Below, piece by piece: positions 55,008 through 63,825 of a DNA stretch of 64,000 bases. The notes under the pieces were generated by a model. The model ran no database searches, had not been told where the DNA came from, and saw only the letters and a list, made by a program, of their open reading frames with translations. The stretch covers positions 124,001-188,000 of the forward strand of contig NZ_PVTF01000014.1 of assembly GCF_003002815.1 (NCBI RefSeq), read 5' to 3'. Positions within the stretch are counted from its first letter, which is position 1, and every line of letters begins with the position of its first letter. Made by a program: the position numbers and the translations under genes. Origin of the DNA: Umezawaea tangerina. Lineage in GTDB: Bacteria > Actinomycetota > Actinomycetes > Mycobacteriales > Pseudonocardiaceae.

Positions 55008-56375
55008 TCAGGTGTGAACCGTTAGCGGGTCGTCGTTGCGGCGGGTCTTGGTCCACGTGTTGTCGCGGCGGAGCAGGCGGGCCAGGGCGCGCCAGGACGT
55101 GACGTAGAACGTGTAGATGTACAGCGCGTAGCCGAATCCGTAGGCGAGGGAGCGCAGCAGGGAGGTGTCGGGGGAGCAGCGCTTGCGGTAGACGGGGCCC
55201 CACAGGACGAACGGGAGCAGGCCGAAGGCGCCGTAGACGGCGAAGAGGATCCAGGCGCCGTCGGAGAACCACGTCCACACCTCGCCGGGCGAGACGAGGG
55301 TGCGGTGGGCGAGCAGGAGCAGGGGGATGGGGTAGACGAGGCTGCCGAGGAGCTGCATCCAGGGTTGGGCGAGGTAGTAGAGCATCTCGGCGGCGCCCAG
55401 GGTGGACAGGTGCGGGGAGTCCCAGATGCGGCGCAGGTAGCGCATGCACTGCATGGTGCCCTGGCCCCACCGGGTGCGTTGGGCGAGGAACCGCCGCAGG
55501 CTGTAGAGCCCCTCCTGCCGCACGTGGGTGTCCATGGTGAAACCGGTGCGCCACCCGGCGGTGAGCAGGTGGACGCCCAGCTCGAAGTCCTCCAGCAGCG
55601 AGCCGCGCCACGGCTGCCCGGTGGGTCCGGCGATGGAGTCCAGCGCGGACAGCCTGGTGAACTGGCCGTTGCCGCCCATGGAGATGGTGCCGGTGACGCC
55701 GCGGGACAGCTGGATGGCGGCGATGGCGGTGCGGAACTCCAGGTCCTGCATGCGGACCAGCGCGGTGCCGAAGCGCCTGCGCCACCACGACCCGGAGGCC
55801 TGGGGGACGCCGGTGTTGCTCATCCGCACGTCGACCTGGACGGCGCCGACGCGGGGGTCGCCGAAGAGGTGGTCGGCGGCGCAGACCTCCAGGCAGTCGC
55901 GGGCCGGGCGCCCGTCGGCGTCGACGACCACGACGAGCACGCGGTCGGGGTCGGCGTGCCTGCCCATGGACAGCTTGAGCGCGCGGTAGGCGTCGTTGAG
56001 GGCGTCGCCCTTGCCGGTCCGCGCCAGCGGCAGCGCCCGGCTGACCAGGTGGATGTGGGTGTCCTCGACGCCACCGCCCTCCTGCCACAGCCGCACGACG
56101 GTGGCGGTGCCGTCGTCGGAGGCGTCGTCGACGACCCACACGTGCGCGGTGGGGAAGTTCATCCGCAGGTACGCGAGGGTGTCGCCGATGACCGCCTCCT
56201 CGTCGCGGCACGGCACCAGGAAGTGCCACTCGTAGTCGCCGGGCCTGCCCGCGGGGGCGGGGCGGTGCCGCAGGTACGGCACGACGATCACGAGCACGTA
56301 GGTGACGAACGCGACCGACATCGTCAGCGCGAGGGCCTGGGTGAACCCCAGCAGCACGTCCAGGCTCGACGTCAT
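55008..56375 (-). CDS. Membrane glycosyltransferase family 2 (cellulose synthase-like)
   Basis: 455 residues. One N-terminal and several C-terminal membrane helices surround a GT2 domain with VDDASDDGT, VVDADGRP (DxD), EDFELG and QRTRWGQG (QxxRW), a complete processive-type active site. Adjacent to the exosortase gene, whose stop overlaps this start (ATGA), and across the gap from wecB, so it likely adds sugar to, or builds a glycan for, the exosortase-sorted surface proteins. Confidence 0.9.
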   Translation of the reverse strand: MTSSLDVLLGFTQALALTMSVAFVTYVLVIVVPYLRHRPAPAGRPGDYEWHFLVPCRDEEAVIGDTLAYLRMNFPTAHVWVVDDASDDGTATVVRLWQEGGGVEDTHIHLVSRALPLARTGKGDALNDAYRALKLSMGRHADPDRVLVVVVDADGRPARDCLEVCAADHLFGDPRVGAVQVDVRMSNTGVPQASGSWWRRRFGTALVRMQDLEFRTAIAAIQLSRGVTGTISMGGNGQFTRLSALDSIAGPTGQPWRGSLLEDFELGVHLLTAGWRTGFTMDTHVRQEGLYSLRRFLAQRTRWGQGTMQCMRYLRRIWDSPHLSTLGAAEMLYYLAQPWMQLLGSLVYPIPLLLLAHRTLVSPGEVWTWFSDGAWILFAVYGAFGLLPFVLWGPVYRKRCSPDTSLLRSLAYGFGYALYIYTFYVTSWRALARLLRRDNTWTKTRRNDDPLTVHT

Positions 56376-56902
56376 CCGCGGGTGGCCAGCCTGGCGAACA
56401 GCACGAGCGCGGCGGCGCCGCCCAGGACGCTGACCATCGACCCGAGCAGGGTGTGGCCCCAGTAGTAGCCGGTGTCGGTGCCCAGCCACTCCACCAGTCC
56501 GGCCAGCGCGAGCACGCGCACCTGGTTCACCACCACGACGGCCACCGCGGCGACGCCGACGGCGAGCAGCACCCGCCGCGCGACCCGCGGCCGCAGCGCG
56601 ACCATGACCGCGCCGATCACCAGCAGCGGCAGCACCAGGAACGCCGACGTGCACTCCGGCGTCATCCGCAGGCCCAGCGGCGTGCCCGAGTGGAGTCCGA
56701 AGTAGACGGTCTGGCGCTCGGCGACCACCGCGACGCCGTCCGGGTCGACGGCCCCGAGCAGCAGGCCGGACACCGAGATCTCGGCGTCGCGGTAGGCGCG
56801 GTTCGCGAACACCAGGGCCGCGGCGACACCCAGGAGGGCTACGACGACCACCCGGCTCGGCAGGTCGGTGCGACGGGCCGCCGGGGAATCCGCAAGCGCC
56901 AC
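56372..56902 (-). CDS. Exosortase/archaeosortase-family transpeptidase (XrtP-like)
   Basis: 176 residues with about five hydrophobic segments. The expected catalytic triad is visible: Cys in TPECTSAF, Arg in VNQVRVL and His in YYWGHTLLGS. Such membrane proteases cut C-terminal sorting signals and attach proteins to the surface. The choice-of-anchor-P protein opposite is the obvious substrate. The XrtP subtype is inferred from that pairing. Confidence 0.82.
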   Translation of the reverse strand: MALADSPAARRTDLPSRVVVVALLGVAAALVFANRAYRDAEISVSGLLLGAVDPDGVAVVAERQTVYFGLHSGTPLGLRMTPECTSAFLVLPLLVIGAVMVALRPRVARRVLLAVGVAAVAVVVVNQVRVLALAGLVEWLGTDTGYYWGHTLLGSMVSVLGGAAALVLFARLATRG

Positions 56903-57214
56903 CCCAGGTTCCTTTCAGCCATTGGAGAAAGCCCGAAAGAGGTACTGACTGGCCATCGGCCGGTCCTATCCCGAACAAAACCCCCGGATCGGGTGACCAA
57001 ATCGGGCCGGTTCGAGCTAACCGTCCACTTTGGGTGGCTCCGACTGGGCGATCCGGGTGTACGCCGTCACTCCTTACGGTCAGCAACCCTTAATACGACG
57101 GTGTGTCCGCCGATGGGTAATTGCTGGCCACCGAGGTGTGGAGAGCGCTGCCCCGGTCGTGACCCCACCCGCGGATCACCCTTGTCCGGGACGCGGACGG
57201 GAAAGGGAGCTGTC
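56903..57214. promoter_or_regulatory. Divergent promoter region of the exosortase island
   Basis: 312 bases between the exosortase and anchor-P genes, noticeably richer in A/T than its surroundings. Contains the imperfect palindrome GACTGGCC-atc-GGCCGGTC (56947-56965) 45 bases upstream of the exosortase start, a possible operator. No gene seen. Confidence 0.45.
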
Positions 57215-58012
57215 ATGCGTGTTCGTCCTCATCGGGCGTCGACCTCGGCGCGGAGGGGTTGCCTCGCCGTGCTGGCCGCCACCGCCGCGCTGCTGATCGG
57301 CGCGGTGCCCGCGTCGGCGGCGCCGGGGGACGCGTCCGCCCACGGCGTCAAGCTCGCCCTGTCGCTGCAGGGCAGCAAGGCCGCGTCGGCGGGCCCGTTC
57401 GCGGCCTCCGACGCGAACGGGCCGAGCACCAACACGTTCGCGGGCGTCGAGGTGCCCGGCGTGCTGAAGACCGGCGCCGTCAACACCTCCGCCTCCCGCG
57501 ACGACAAGACCGGCGGGGTGTACGCCAACGCGAGCACGGCGGACGTGCGGGTCGACCTGCTCAAGTCGGTGACCGGCGGGATCACCGCCGCGGTCGTCGA
57601 GGCCGACTGCCAGGCGACGCAGAAGGGCCTGTCCGGCAAGACGAAGCTCGTCGGCGCCGACCTCGGGACGCTCGGCGTGGTGGGCTCCGACCCGGCGCCG
57701 AACACGACTGTCGACGTGGAGCTCGTCGGCGTCGACATCGCGCACGTCGTGTTCAACGAGCAGGTGCACAACGCCGACGGCAGCCTCACCGTCAACGCGG
57801 TCCACGTGGAGCTGGTCGGCGGTGTGCTCGGCTCGATCGGCACGGGCGACCTCGTGCTGTCGTCGGCCACCTGCGGCCCCGCGGGCCTGCCCATCCCGCT
57901 GGCGTCCGGCGCCGGGCTGTGGGTCAGCCTCGGACTGCTCGCGGTGTCCGCGGTCCCGGTCGGCGCGGTCGCCATCCGCCGGTACCGGTCCGACGACCCC
58001 AACGCGCTCTGA
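57215..58012 (+). CDS. Choice-of-anchor P family surface protein with C-terminal sorting signal
   Basis: 265 residues. Signal peptide (about 1-35, ending PASAAPG), a beta-rich body, and a C-terminal tripartite tail: the motif PLASGAGLW, a hydrophobic helix (VSLGLLAVSAVPVGAVAI) and a basic end (RRYRSDD). This is the form recognised by exosortases; the companion gene lies opposite. AAGGGAG before the ATG. The body contains a single Cys pair (DCQATQ and ATCGPAG). Function of the displayed domain unknown. Confidence 0.8.
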   Translation: MRVRPHRASTSARRGCLAVLAATAALLIGAVPASAAPGDASAHGVKLALSLQGSKAASAGPFAASDANGPSTNTFAGVEVPGVLKTGAVNTSASRDDKTGGVYANASTADVRVDLLKSVTGGITAAVVEADCQATQKGLSGKTKLVGADLGTLGVVGSDPAPNTTVDVELVGVDIAHVVFNEQVHNADGSLTVNAVHVELVGGVLGSIGTGDLVLSSATCGPAGLPIPLASGAGLWVSLGLLAVSAVPVGAVAIRRYRSDDPNAL

Positions 58013-58030
58013 CCGGCTGAGGAGCACGGC

Positions 58031-58201
58031 ATGTACAAGGTCCCCGGCAGCGGGGTCGCCATCGGCACGGGTGTCGGGTCGCTCGCCGCGACCGGCGCGA
58101 ACGTGACGTGGTGGCTCGCCGCCGCACTGGTGCTGCTGGTGGTGGGCGGCCTCCTCCTGCACGCGACCCGCAGGCGCAAGGCAGCGCGCGCACCCCGGTA
58201 G
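58031..58201 (+). CDS. 56-residue surface peptide with LAATG sortase-type motif
   Basis: MYKVPGSG..., then LAATGANV, a hydrophobic helix (about 26-44) and a basic tail (RRRKAARAPR): a complete LPxTG-like sorting signal with almost nothing before it. GAGGAG six bases before the ATG and a position 18 bases after the anchor-P gene make it convincing. No N-terminal signal peptide is visible, so the helix may itself direct insertion. May serve as an anchor or partner for the island's surface proteins. Confidence 0.7.
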   Translation: MYKVPGSGVAIGTGVGSLAATGANVTWWLAAALVLLVVGGLLLHATRRRKAARAPR

Positions 58202-58265
58202 CCCGCGGGCGTCCCGGCCGGATCGCCCCGTCCGGCCGGGACCCCGCACCCCTGGAAGGAGAACG

Positions 58266-59438
58266 GTGACCAAGGAAATCCTGCTGCTGGCCGGGACGAG
58301 GCCCGAGGCGGTCAAGATCGCGCCGGTCGCGCTCGCGCTGGCGGACCACGCGGTGCTGCGGCCGTTCATCGTCCACAGTGGACAGCACGCCGACATGGTC
58401 GGCCAGGCGCTGGAGGCGTTCGGCCTCGCGCCGGACGCGACGCTGGAGGTGCCGCGCGCCGGTGGTGGCCAGGCCGAGCTGATCGCGGGCCTGTTACCCC
58501 GGTTCGACCGCGTGCTCGCCGAACGCGCGCCCGCCGCCGTCGTGGTCCAGGGCGACACCGCGACCACGCTGGCGGGCGCGCTCGCCGCGTTCTGGCGCGG
58601 GATCCCGGTGGCGCACCTGGAAGCGGGCCTGCGCACCGGCGACCTCGCCGGGCCGTTCCCCGAGGAGGGGACCCGGCAGATGATCTCCCGGATCGCCTCC
58701 CTGCACCTCGCGCCGACCGACGAGGCGGCCAGCGCGCTGAGCGCGGAACGCCCGCCGGGCAGCGACATCGTGGTCACCGGCAACACCGTCGTCGACGCCG
58801 TGCTCCGCGTCGCCGCGGCCGGGCTGCCCGCCAAGGACCCCGACCTGGCCGCGCTGGAGGAGGAGCTCGACGGGACCGGCGGCAGGCTCGTGCTGGTCAC
58901 GGTGCACCGCCGCGAGTCGTGGGGCGCGCCGCTGCACCGGGTGCTGCACGCCGTGCGGTCCATCGCCGACCGCCACCCCGACATCCGGATCCTGCTGCCC
59001 GCGCACCCGAACCCGGTGGTGCGCGCGCAGGTCCGCGAAGTGCTCGGCGGCCACCGCGGCATCGTGATCACCGAGCCGCTGGACTACTCCGACCTGGTGC
59101 GCGCGCTGGTCCGCGCCGCGCTGGTGCTCACCGACTCCGGCGGAATCCAGGAGGAGGCGCCGTCGTTCGGCGTGCCGGTCCTGGTGCTGCGCGACTCGAC
59201 CGAGCGGATGGCCGCCGTCGAGGCGGGCAGCGCGTGGGTGGTGGGCACCGACCCGACCCGGATCCTCGCCGAGGCGGGCTGGGTGCTGGGCTCCCGGCTG
59301 CGCCTCCCGTTGGGCCGCAACCCCTTCGGCGACGGGCTCGCCGCGGGCCGGGTGCGGGCGGCGCTGGAGCGCATGCTCGGGCTGGTGCCCGTGACCAAGC
59401 CGATCCGCTGGCGCGACCAGCTGGTGGTCAGCGGGTGA
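58266..59438 (+). CDS. wecB: UDP-N-acetylglucosamine 2-epimerase (non-hydrolysing)
   Basis: 390 residues, GT-B-fold epimerase. GTRPEAVKIAPV, VVQGDTATT, HLEAGLRTGD, PEEGTRQM and TDSGGIQEEAPSFGVPVLVLRD are the family's active-site blocks. Produces UDP-ManNAc for surface glycans, presumably used by the GT2 enzyme of this island. GGAAGGAGAAC before the GTG. Confidence 0.93.
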   Translation: MTKEILLLAGTRPEAVKIAPVALALADHAVLRPFIVHSGQHADMVGQALEAFGLAPDATLEVPRAGGGQAELIAGLLPRFDRVLAERAPAAVVVQGDTATTLAGALAAFWRGIPVAHLEAGLRTGDLAGPFPEEGTRQMISRIASLHLAPTDEAASALSAERPPGSDIVVTGNTVVDAVLRVAAAGLPAKDPDLAALEEELDGTGGRLVLVTVHRRESWGAPLHRVLHAVRSIADRHPDIRILLPAHPNPVVRAQVREVLGGHRGIVITEPLDYSDLVRALVRAALVLTDSGGIQEEAPSFGVPVLVLRDSTERMAAVEAGSAWVVGTDPTRILAEAGWVLGSRLRLPLGRNPFGDGLAAGRVRAALERMLGLVPVTKPIRWRDQLVVSG

Positions 59439-59673
59439 GGATTCAGTCAACTCCTGGCCCTTGCGCCCGCGAAGGCGGGTGGTCGTCGAGGTAATCCGCG
59501 AACGCGTTCCGTGACCAGCAGCTCGCTGTGCTCCCGGTCGGGTACTGCACGTGCCCCGACGGGTGACATGGGGTGCCGAGCTGTTACCGGCGGGCCCATC
59601 CCGATGGAGGGTGGAGCCGCCGGTGTCCGGCGTTCCGGGCCCGGCGGCAGAATTCTCGGAAGGGGAGCACCAG

Positions 59674-60333
59674 ATGAACAGCACCACGGCGCGGCGCGCG
59701 GGGTTGGTGGCGGTCGGACTCGTCACCGGGCTGCTCGCGTCCACGGCACCCGCCTCGGCCGCGAGCCCGGCCGGGACCGCCTCGGTGGGCTTCGTCGACT
59801 TCACCAAGGCGGGGCGGCAGGTCTCGTTGCCGACCCAGGCGCCCTGCGCGGTCGACGGGGCCACGTCGGGCTCCGCGCCCGCCGTGAACGACCAGCCGGG
59901 CCTGAGGTTCGGCGGCGGCACGTCGTCGTGCACCACCAAGGCCGTCGACGGCGACCGCACGGAGACGACCTCGGAGGCCACCGGCCAGTCGTTCGAGCTC
60001 TCCGCCCTGATGTCCCAGGGCGGACCGCGGCTCAAGATCGGCTCGTGGAAGGCCGTCTGCGTCGGCAAGGAGACCGGCACCGACGCGGGGTGGCAGCTCG
60101 GCGGCATCTCCGGCTTCAGCGGTCTGCCGAGCCAGATCCCGAGCAACTACGTGCACCAGGTCAAGAGCTCGAAGGGCGTCGTCCTGGCGAACGTGACCTT
60201 CAGCGAGGTGGTGCTGCCCGAGCCCAACGACGGCGGCATCGGCATCAACGCCGTGCACTTCCGCTTCACGCCCGAGTCGGACGTGACCGGCGAGATCGTG
60301 CTCGGCGCGGCGGCCTGCTCGCCGACGCCGTAG
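59674..60333 (+). CDS. Secreted choice-of-anchor-P-like protein without anchor
   Basis: 219 residues. Signal peptide (about 1-28, ending APASAAS), then a beta-rich body that resembles the protein at 57215 in layout (two Cys pairs, INAVHFRFTP matching VNAVHVELVG near the end, closing with a Cys a few residues later). It stops there: no sorting motif, helix or basic tail. So it should be released. GGAAGGGGAG before the ATG. Ends one base from pncA. Confidence 0.7.
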   Translation: MNSTTARRAGLVAVGLVTGLLASTAPASAASPAGTASVGFVDFTKAGRQVSLPTQAPCAVDGATSGSAPAVNDQPGLRFGGGTSSCTTKAVDGDRTETTSEATGQSFELSALMSQGGPRLKIGSWKAVCVGKETGTDAGWQLGGISGFSGLPSQIPSNYVHQVKSSKGVVLANVTFSEVVLPEPNDGGIGINAVHFRFTPESDVTGEIVLGAAACSPTP

Positions 60334-60334
60334 C

Positions 60335-60904
60335 TCAGCCGACGCGGGGGTCGCCGCTCAGCACGACCCCCGCGTCGCGCAACCTCCCCAACGCGCTGTC
60401 CACGGTGGCCGCGGCCACGCCCGCGGTGAGGTCGAGCAGCACGGTCGTGGCGAACCCGGCCCGCGCGGCGTCGATCGCGGTCGCCCGCACGCAGTGGTCG
60501 GTGGCGATGCCGACCACGTCGACCCGGTCCACGTCGTGCACCCGCAGCCAGTCGGTGAGCTGCTCACCGGTGCCGCTGGTGCCCTCGAAGCCCGAGTACG
60601 CGGCCGCGTAGGCGCCTTTGGAGAACACCGCCCGCACCGCGGTGACGTCCAGCTCGGGGTGGAACGAGGCCCCGGCCGTCCCGGCGACGCAGTGCACCGG
60701 CCAGGAGTCGACGTAGTCGGGCGTCTCGCTGAAGTGGTCGCCGGGGTCCACGTGGTAGTCCCTGGTGGCGACGACGTGGTCGTAGTCGCTCGCGGCGATG
60801 TGCGCGGACACCGCGGCCGCGACGGCGGCCCCGCCCGCCACGGCCAGCGAACCGCCTTCGCAGAAGTCGTTCTGCACGTCCACGACGATCAGCGCCTTGG
60901 TCAC
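60335..60904 (-). CDS. pncA: Nicotinamidase PncA
   Basis: 189 residues, isochorismatase-like hydrolase. Catalytic Asp in VVDVQNDFCEGG, Lys in FSKGAYAAAYSGFEG and nucleophile Cys in GIATDHCVRATA; metal ligands in RDYHVDPGDHFSE. Converts nicotinamide to nicotinate for NAD salvage. GTG at 60904 has AAGGAG six bases upstream. Ten bases after pncB: an NAD-salvage operon. Confidence 0.96.
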   Translation of the reverse strand: MTKALIVVDVQNDFCEGGSLAVAGGAAVAAAVSAHIAASDYDHVVATRDYHVDPGDHFSETPDYVDSWPVHCVAGTAGASFHPELDVTAVRAVFSKGAYAAAYSGFEGTSGTGEQLTDWLRVHDVDRVDVVGIATDHCVRATAIDAARAGFATTVLLDLTAGVAAATVDSALGRLRDAGVVLSGDPRVG

Positions 60905-60914
60905 AAGCACTCCT

Positions 60915-62189
60915 TCACAGGAACGTGGTCGGGATCGCGGGCTCGCCGCGGGACAGCTTCAGGCCCTCCCACGGCACGCTGACGAGCGCCGCCCGCAGTC
61001 GTTCGCGGCTCTGGGCCAGCGTGGCCACCTCGCCCGCCGGTTGTCCACCGCGCAACAGGGGGACCTGGAGCAGCCGGTCGTGCTCGTCGAGGTCGGGCTG
61101 GTGGTCGAACGGGAACACGACCTCCTCCAACGAGGTGCCGGTGTCCTTGTGCTTGCGCAGCGCGCCCTTGCGGCCGCCGCGCGACTCCTTGTGCGAGCTG
61201 CGCTTGGCGACCGGCCGCCCGTCGACCTCGACGAGCTTGTAGACCATGCCCGCCGTCGGGGCGCCGGACCCGGTGACCAGCGAGGTGCCGACGCCGTAGG
61301 AGTCGACCGGTTCGGCGCGCAGCGCGGCGATCGAGTACTCGTCGAGGTCGCCGGACACCACGATGCGGGTGTTCTTGGCGCCCAGCGAGTCCAGCTGCTC
61401 ACGGGCCTGCCGGGCGAGCACGCCCAGGTCGCCGGAGTCGATCCGCACCGCGCCCAGCCCCGGCCCCGCGGCCCGGACGGCGAGCTCGATGCCGTTGGTG
61501 ATGTCGTAGGTGTCGACCAGCAGCGTGGTGTCCGCGCCCAGCGCCTCGACCTGGCTGCGGAACGCCTCCTCCTCGCTGTCGTGCAGCAGCGTGAAGGCGT
61601 GCGCGCAGGTGCCCGCGGTCGGGATCCCGTGCCTGCGCCCGGCCTCCAGGTTCGACGTCGCGGTGAACCCGGCCAGGTACGCGGCGCGCGCCGCGGCGAC
61701 GGCGGCCTCCTCGTGGGTGCGCCGGGAGCCCATCTCGATCATCCGGCGGCCGTTGGCGGCGCCGACCATGCGGGCCGCGGCCGAGGCGATCGCGCTGTCG
61801 TGGTTGAGGATCGACAGCGCCAAGGTCTCCAGCACGACGCCGACGCCGAAGGACGCCCGCACCGACAGGACGGGGGAGCCGGGGAAGTACAGCTCGCCCT
61901 CGGGGTAGCCGTCGACCTCGCCGGTGAACTCGTAGTCCGCGAGCCACGCCAGCGTGCGGTCGTCGACGACGCCGGTCCTCTCGAGCACGTCCAGCTCGGC
62001 CTCGCCGAAGCGGAAGTCGCGGATCGCGTCGAGCAGCCTGCCGGTGCCCGCGACCACGCCGTAGCGCCTGCCCTCCGGCAGCCTCCGGGCGAAGACCTCG
62101 AAGACGCACGGCCGGTCCGCCGTGCCGTCGCGCAACGCGGCGGCCAGCATCGTCAGCTCGTAGTGGTCGGTGAGCAGCGCTGTCGACAT
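60915..62189 (-). CDS. pncB: Nicotinate phosphoribosyltransferase PncB
   Basis: 424 residues. LLTDHYELTM opening, FEVFARRLPEGRRYGVVAG, RRTHEEAAV and RIDSGDLGVLARQAREQLD (phosphoribosyl-binding) match the family. Makes nicotinate mononucleotide from nicotinate and PRPP, using the PncA product. ATG at 62189 chosen, as LLTDHYELTM follows within six residues. Divergent from clpS, a conserved actinobacterial order. Confidence 0.96.
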   Translation of the reverse strand: MSTALLTDHYELTMLAAALRDGTADRPCVFEVFARRLPEGRRYGVVAGTGRLLDAIRDFRFGEAELDVLERTGVVDDRTLAWLADYEFTGEVDGYPEGELYFPGSPVLSVRASFGVGVVLETLALSILNHDSAIASAAARMVGAANGRRMIEMGSRRTHEEAAVAAARAAYLAGFTATSNLEAGRRHGIPTAGTCAHAFTLLHDSEEEAFRSQVEALGADTTLLVDTYDITNGIELAVRAAGPGLGAVRIDSGDLGVLARQAREQLDSLGAKNTRIVVSGDLDEYSIAALRAEPVDSYGVGTSLVTGSGAPTAGMVYKLVEVDGRPVAKRSSHKESRGGRKGALRKHKDTGTSLEEVVFPFDHQPDLDEHDRLLQVPLLRGGQPAGEVATLAQSRERLRAALVSVPWEGLKLSRGEPAIPTTFL

Positions 62190-62309
62190 GAGCCGAGAGC
62201 CTAAGCGGGGCCCGCGCACATCCGCAGCGGAAAGCCCCTATGGGGTGCGCCACCCCCGGCGTGCCCCTCCGGGCACCACGGGTACGTGGGCCATGACACC
62301 ATTGGCGGT

Positions 62310-62609
62310 ATGACCACGCCCGTCGAGCATGAACGGACGCAGGTTGAGCCGGCAGGCGTGGAGGTCCGCGCCGAGGACAGACCATGGCAGGCCGTGGTCT
62401 GGAACGACCCGGTGAACCTGATGTCCTACGTGACGTACGTGTTCCAGAAGCTGTTCGGCTACAGCAGGGACAAGGCGACGAAGTTGATGTTGGACGTGCA
62501 CCACAAGGGCCGGGCGATCGTGTCCTCGGGGACGAAGGACAAGGTCGAGGCGGACGTGGCGAAGCTGCACGCCGCCGGGCTCTGGGCGACCATGCAGCGC
62601 GCGTCGTGA
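62310..62609 (+). CDS. clpS: ATP-dependent Clp protease adaptor ClpS
   Basis: 99 residues. [20 protein letters not shown] is the N-degron-binding site (Asp and hydrophobic pocket), and [12 protein letters not shown] is the ClpC/A-contact helix. Brings N-degron substrates to the Clp protease. Stop overlaps the DUF2017 gene start. Confidence 0.96.
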   Translation: MTTPVEHERTQVEPAGVEVRAEDRPWQAVVWNDPVNLMSYVTYVFQKLFGYSRDKATKLMLDVHHKGRAIVSSGTKDKVEADVAKLHAAGLWATMQRAS

Positions 62610-63163
62610 GGAAGTGGACCCGCGACGGGGAGGTCGTCGTCGGCCGGTTCGACCGCCAGGAGGCGGCGGTGGTCCGCGGTCTGGTCAGCCAGATCCAGGA
62701 CATGCTGCTGGCGCGCGCCGACGAGGCCCCGCAGGACGAGCTGTCCGAGCTGACCGGCATCCGCACCGGGCCGTCGACGGCGCCGGACGACCCGATCCTC
62801 GGCCGCCTGCTGCCCGACTTCCACCGGCTCGACCCGGACGCGCCCGACCCCGGTGACCTCGACTCCGCCGCGGCCCTGCGCTCGCTGCACGAGCCGGAGC
62901 TGCTGGACCTCAAGACCGGGACGGCGGGTGTCGTGCTGGACACCTGCCCGCCCGAGGGCGGTGAGGTCCGGCTGCTGCCCGAGCAGGCCGAGGCGTGGCT
63001 CGCGTCGATCAACGACGTGCGGCTGGCACTGGGCACGGCGCTGGACGTGAACGAGGACATGCCGGACGAGCTGCCGCCCGACGACCCGCGCTCCCCGCAC
63101 CTCGGCGTCTACCACTGGCTGACCTGGGTGCAGGAGACGCTCATCGAAGCCGTCATGTCGTGA
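62606..63163 (+). CDS. DUF2017 family protein
   Basis: 185 residues, mostly helical and acidic, with the family's [20 protein letters not shown] start and [14 protein letters not shown] end. Function unknown; always near clpS in actinobacteria, so probably linked to Clp proteolysis or to the mec sulfur-carrier system downstream. GTGA overlaps at both ends. Confidence 0.88.
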   Translation: MRKWTRDGEVVVGRFDRQEAAVVRGLVSQIQDMLLARADEAPQDELSELTGIRTGPSTAPDDPILGRLLPDFHRLDPDAPDPGDLDSAAALRSLHEPELLDLKTGTAGVVLDTCPPEGGEVRLLPEQAEAWLASINDVRLALGTALDVNEDMPDELPPDDPRSPHLGVYHWLTWVQETLIEAVMS

Positions 63164-63774
63164 TCCCCGGCGTGGTCGTCGGCCGCGACGGCGGGGTCAC
63201 CGTCGTGCTCGTGCCCGAGGGCGCGGTGGCGGGTGTGGACACCCGCGGGGCGCCGACGGGCACGCGGGAGCTGGACCTGCTCGACCCGCCGAACCTCGTG
63301 CGGGAGGTCCACGCCGTGTGCGTGGTCTCCGGCGGTCCGCTGGGACTCGCGGGCGCCGACGGCGTGGTCCGCTGGCTCGCCGAGCGCCACCGCGGCCTGC
63401 CCGTCGGCACCGAGCCGCACGAGGTCGTGCCGCTGGTGCCCGCCGCGGCCGTGGCCGACGGCCCGCCGTCGACCTCCGCCGAGGGGTACGCGGCCTGCTC
63501 GGCGCCGGTCGACCTCGGCGCGTCCACCGCGGTGGGCGAGCACACCGTGGCCGGGTTCGCGCTGGCCGGGGTGGCGGTCGTCGTGACCGACGCGGTGCTG
63601 ACCAAGGCCGAGTGCCGCCGCCTGGCGATGTCCGGCCACGACGCCCTGGTCCGCGCGGGCCACCGGGGCCCGGCGACGGTGTTCGCGCTCGCCACCGGAC
63701 GCCGCGAGCTCGCCTCCCCGCTCGACCTCGACGGGCTGTGCACCGCCGTCTCCGACGTGCTCGAACCGGTGTAG
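63160..63774 (+). CDS. Shortened, probably inactive P1-peptidase-like protein
   Basis: 204 residues where intact relatives have about 340. The first part (GVTVVLVPEGAVAGVDTRGAPTGTRELDLLDPPN ... GADGVVRWLAERHRG) and the end (DAVLTKAECRRLAMSGHDALVRA) match P1 (DmpA-like) N-terminal nucleophile peptidases. The glycine-rich middle (G..GLKGGVGSAS type) is missing, and where a Ser/Thr nucleophile should precede the second half there is FALAGVAVVV. Start GTG overlaps the DUF2017 stop; the frame is otherwise clean, so it is probably expressed as a non-catalytic protein. Confidence 0.7.
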   Translation: MIPGVVVGRDGGVTVVLVPEGAVAGVDTRGAPTGTRELDLLDPPNLVREVHAVCVVSGGPLGLAGADGVVRWLAERHRGLPVGTEPHEVVPLVPAAAVADGPPSTSAEGYAACSAPVDLGASTAVGEHTVAGFALAGVAVVVTDAVLTKAECRRLAMSGHDALVRAGHRGPATVFALATGRRELASPLDLDGLCTAVSDVLEPV

Positions 63775-63825
63775 TGCGGGTTCTCACACGGTAGGACGCC
63801 TTCCGCCACCACGTAGGATGGAGGC

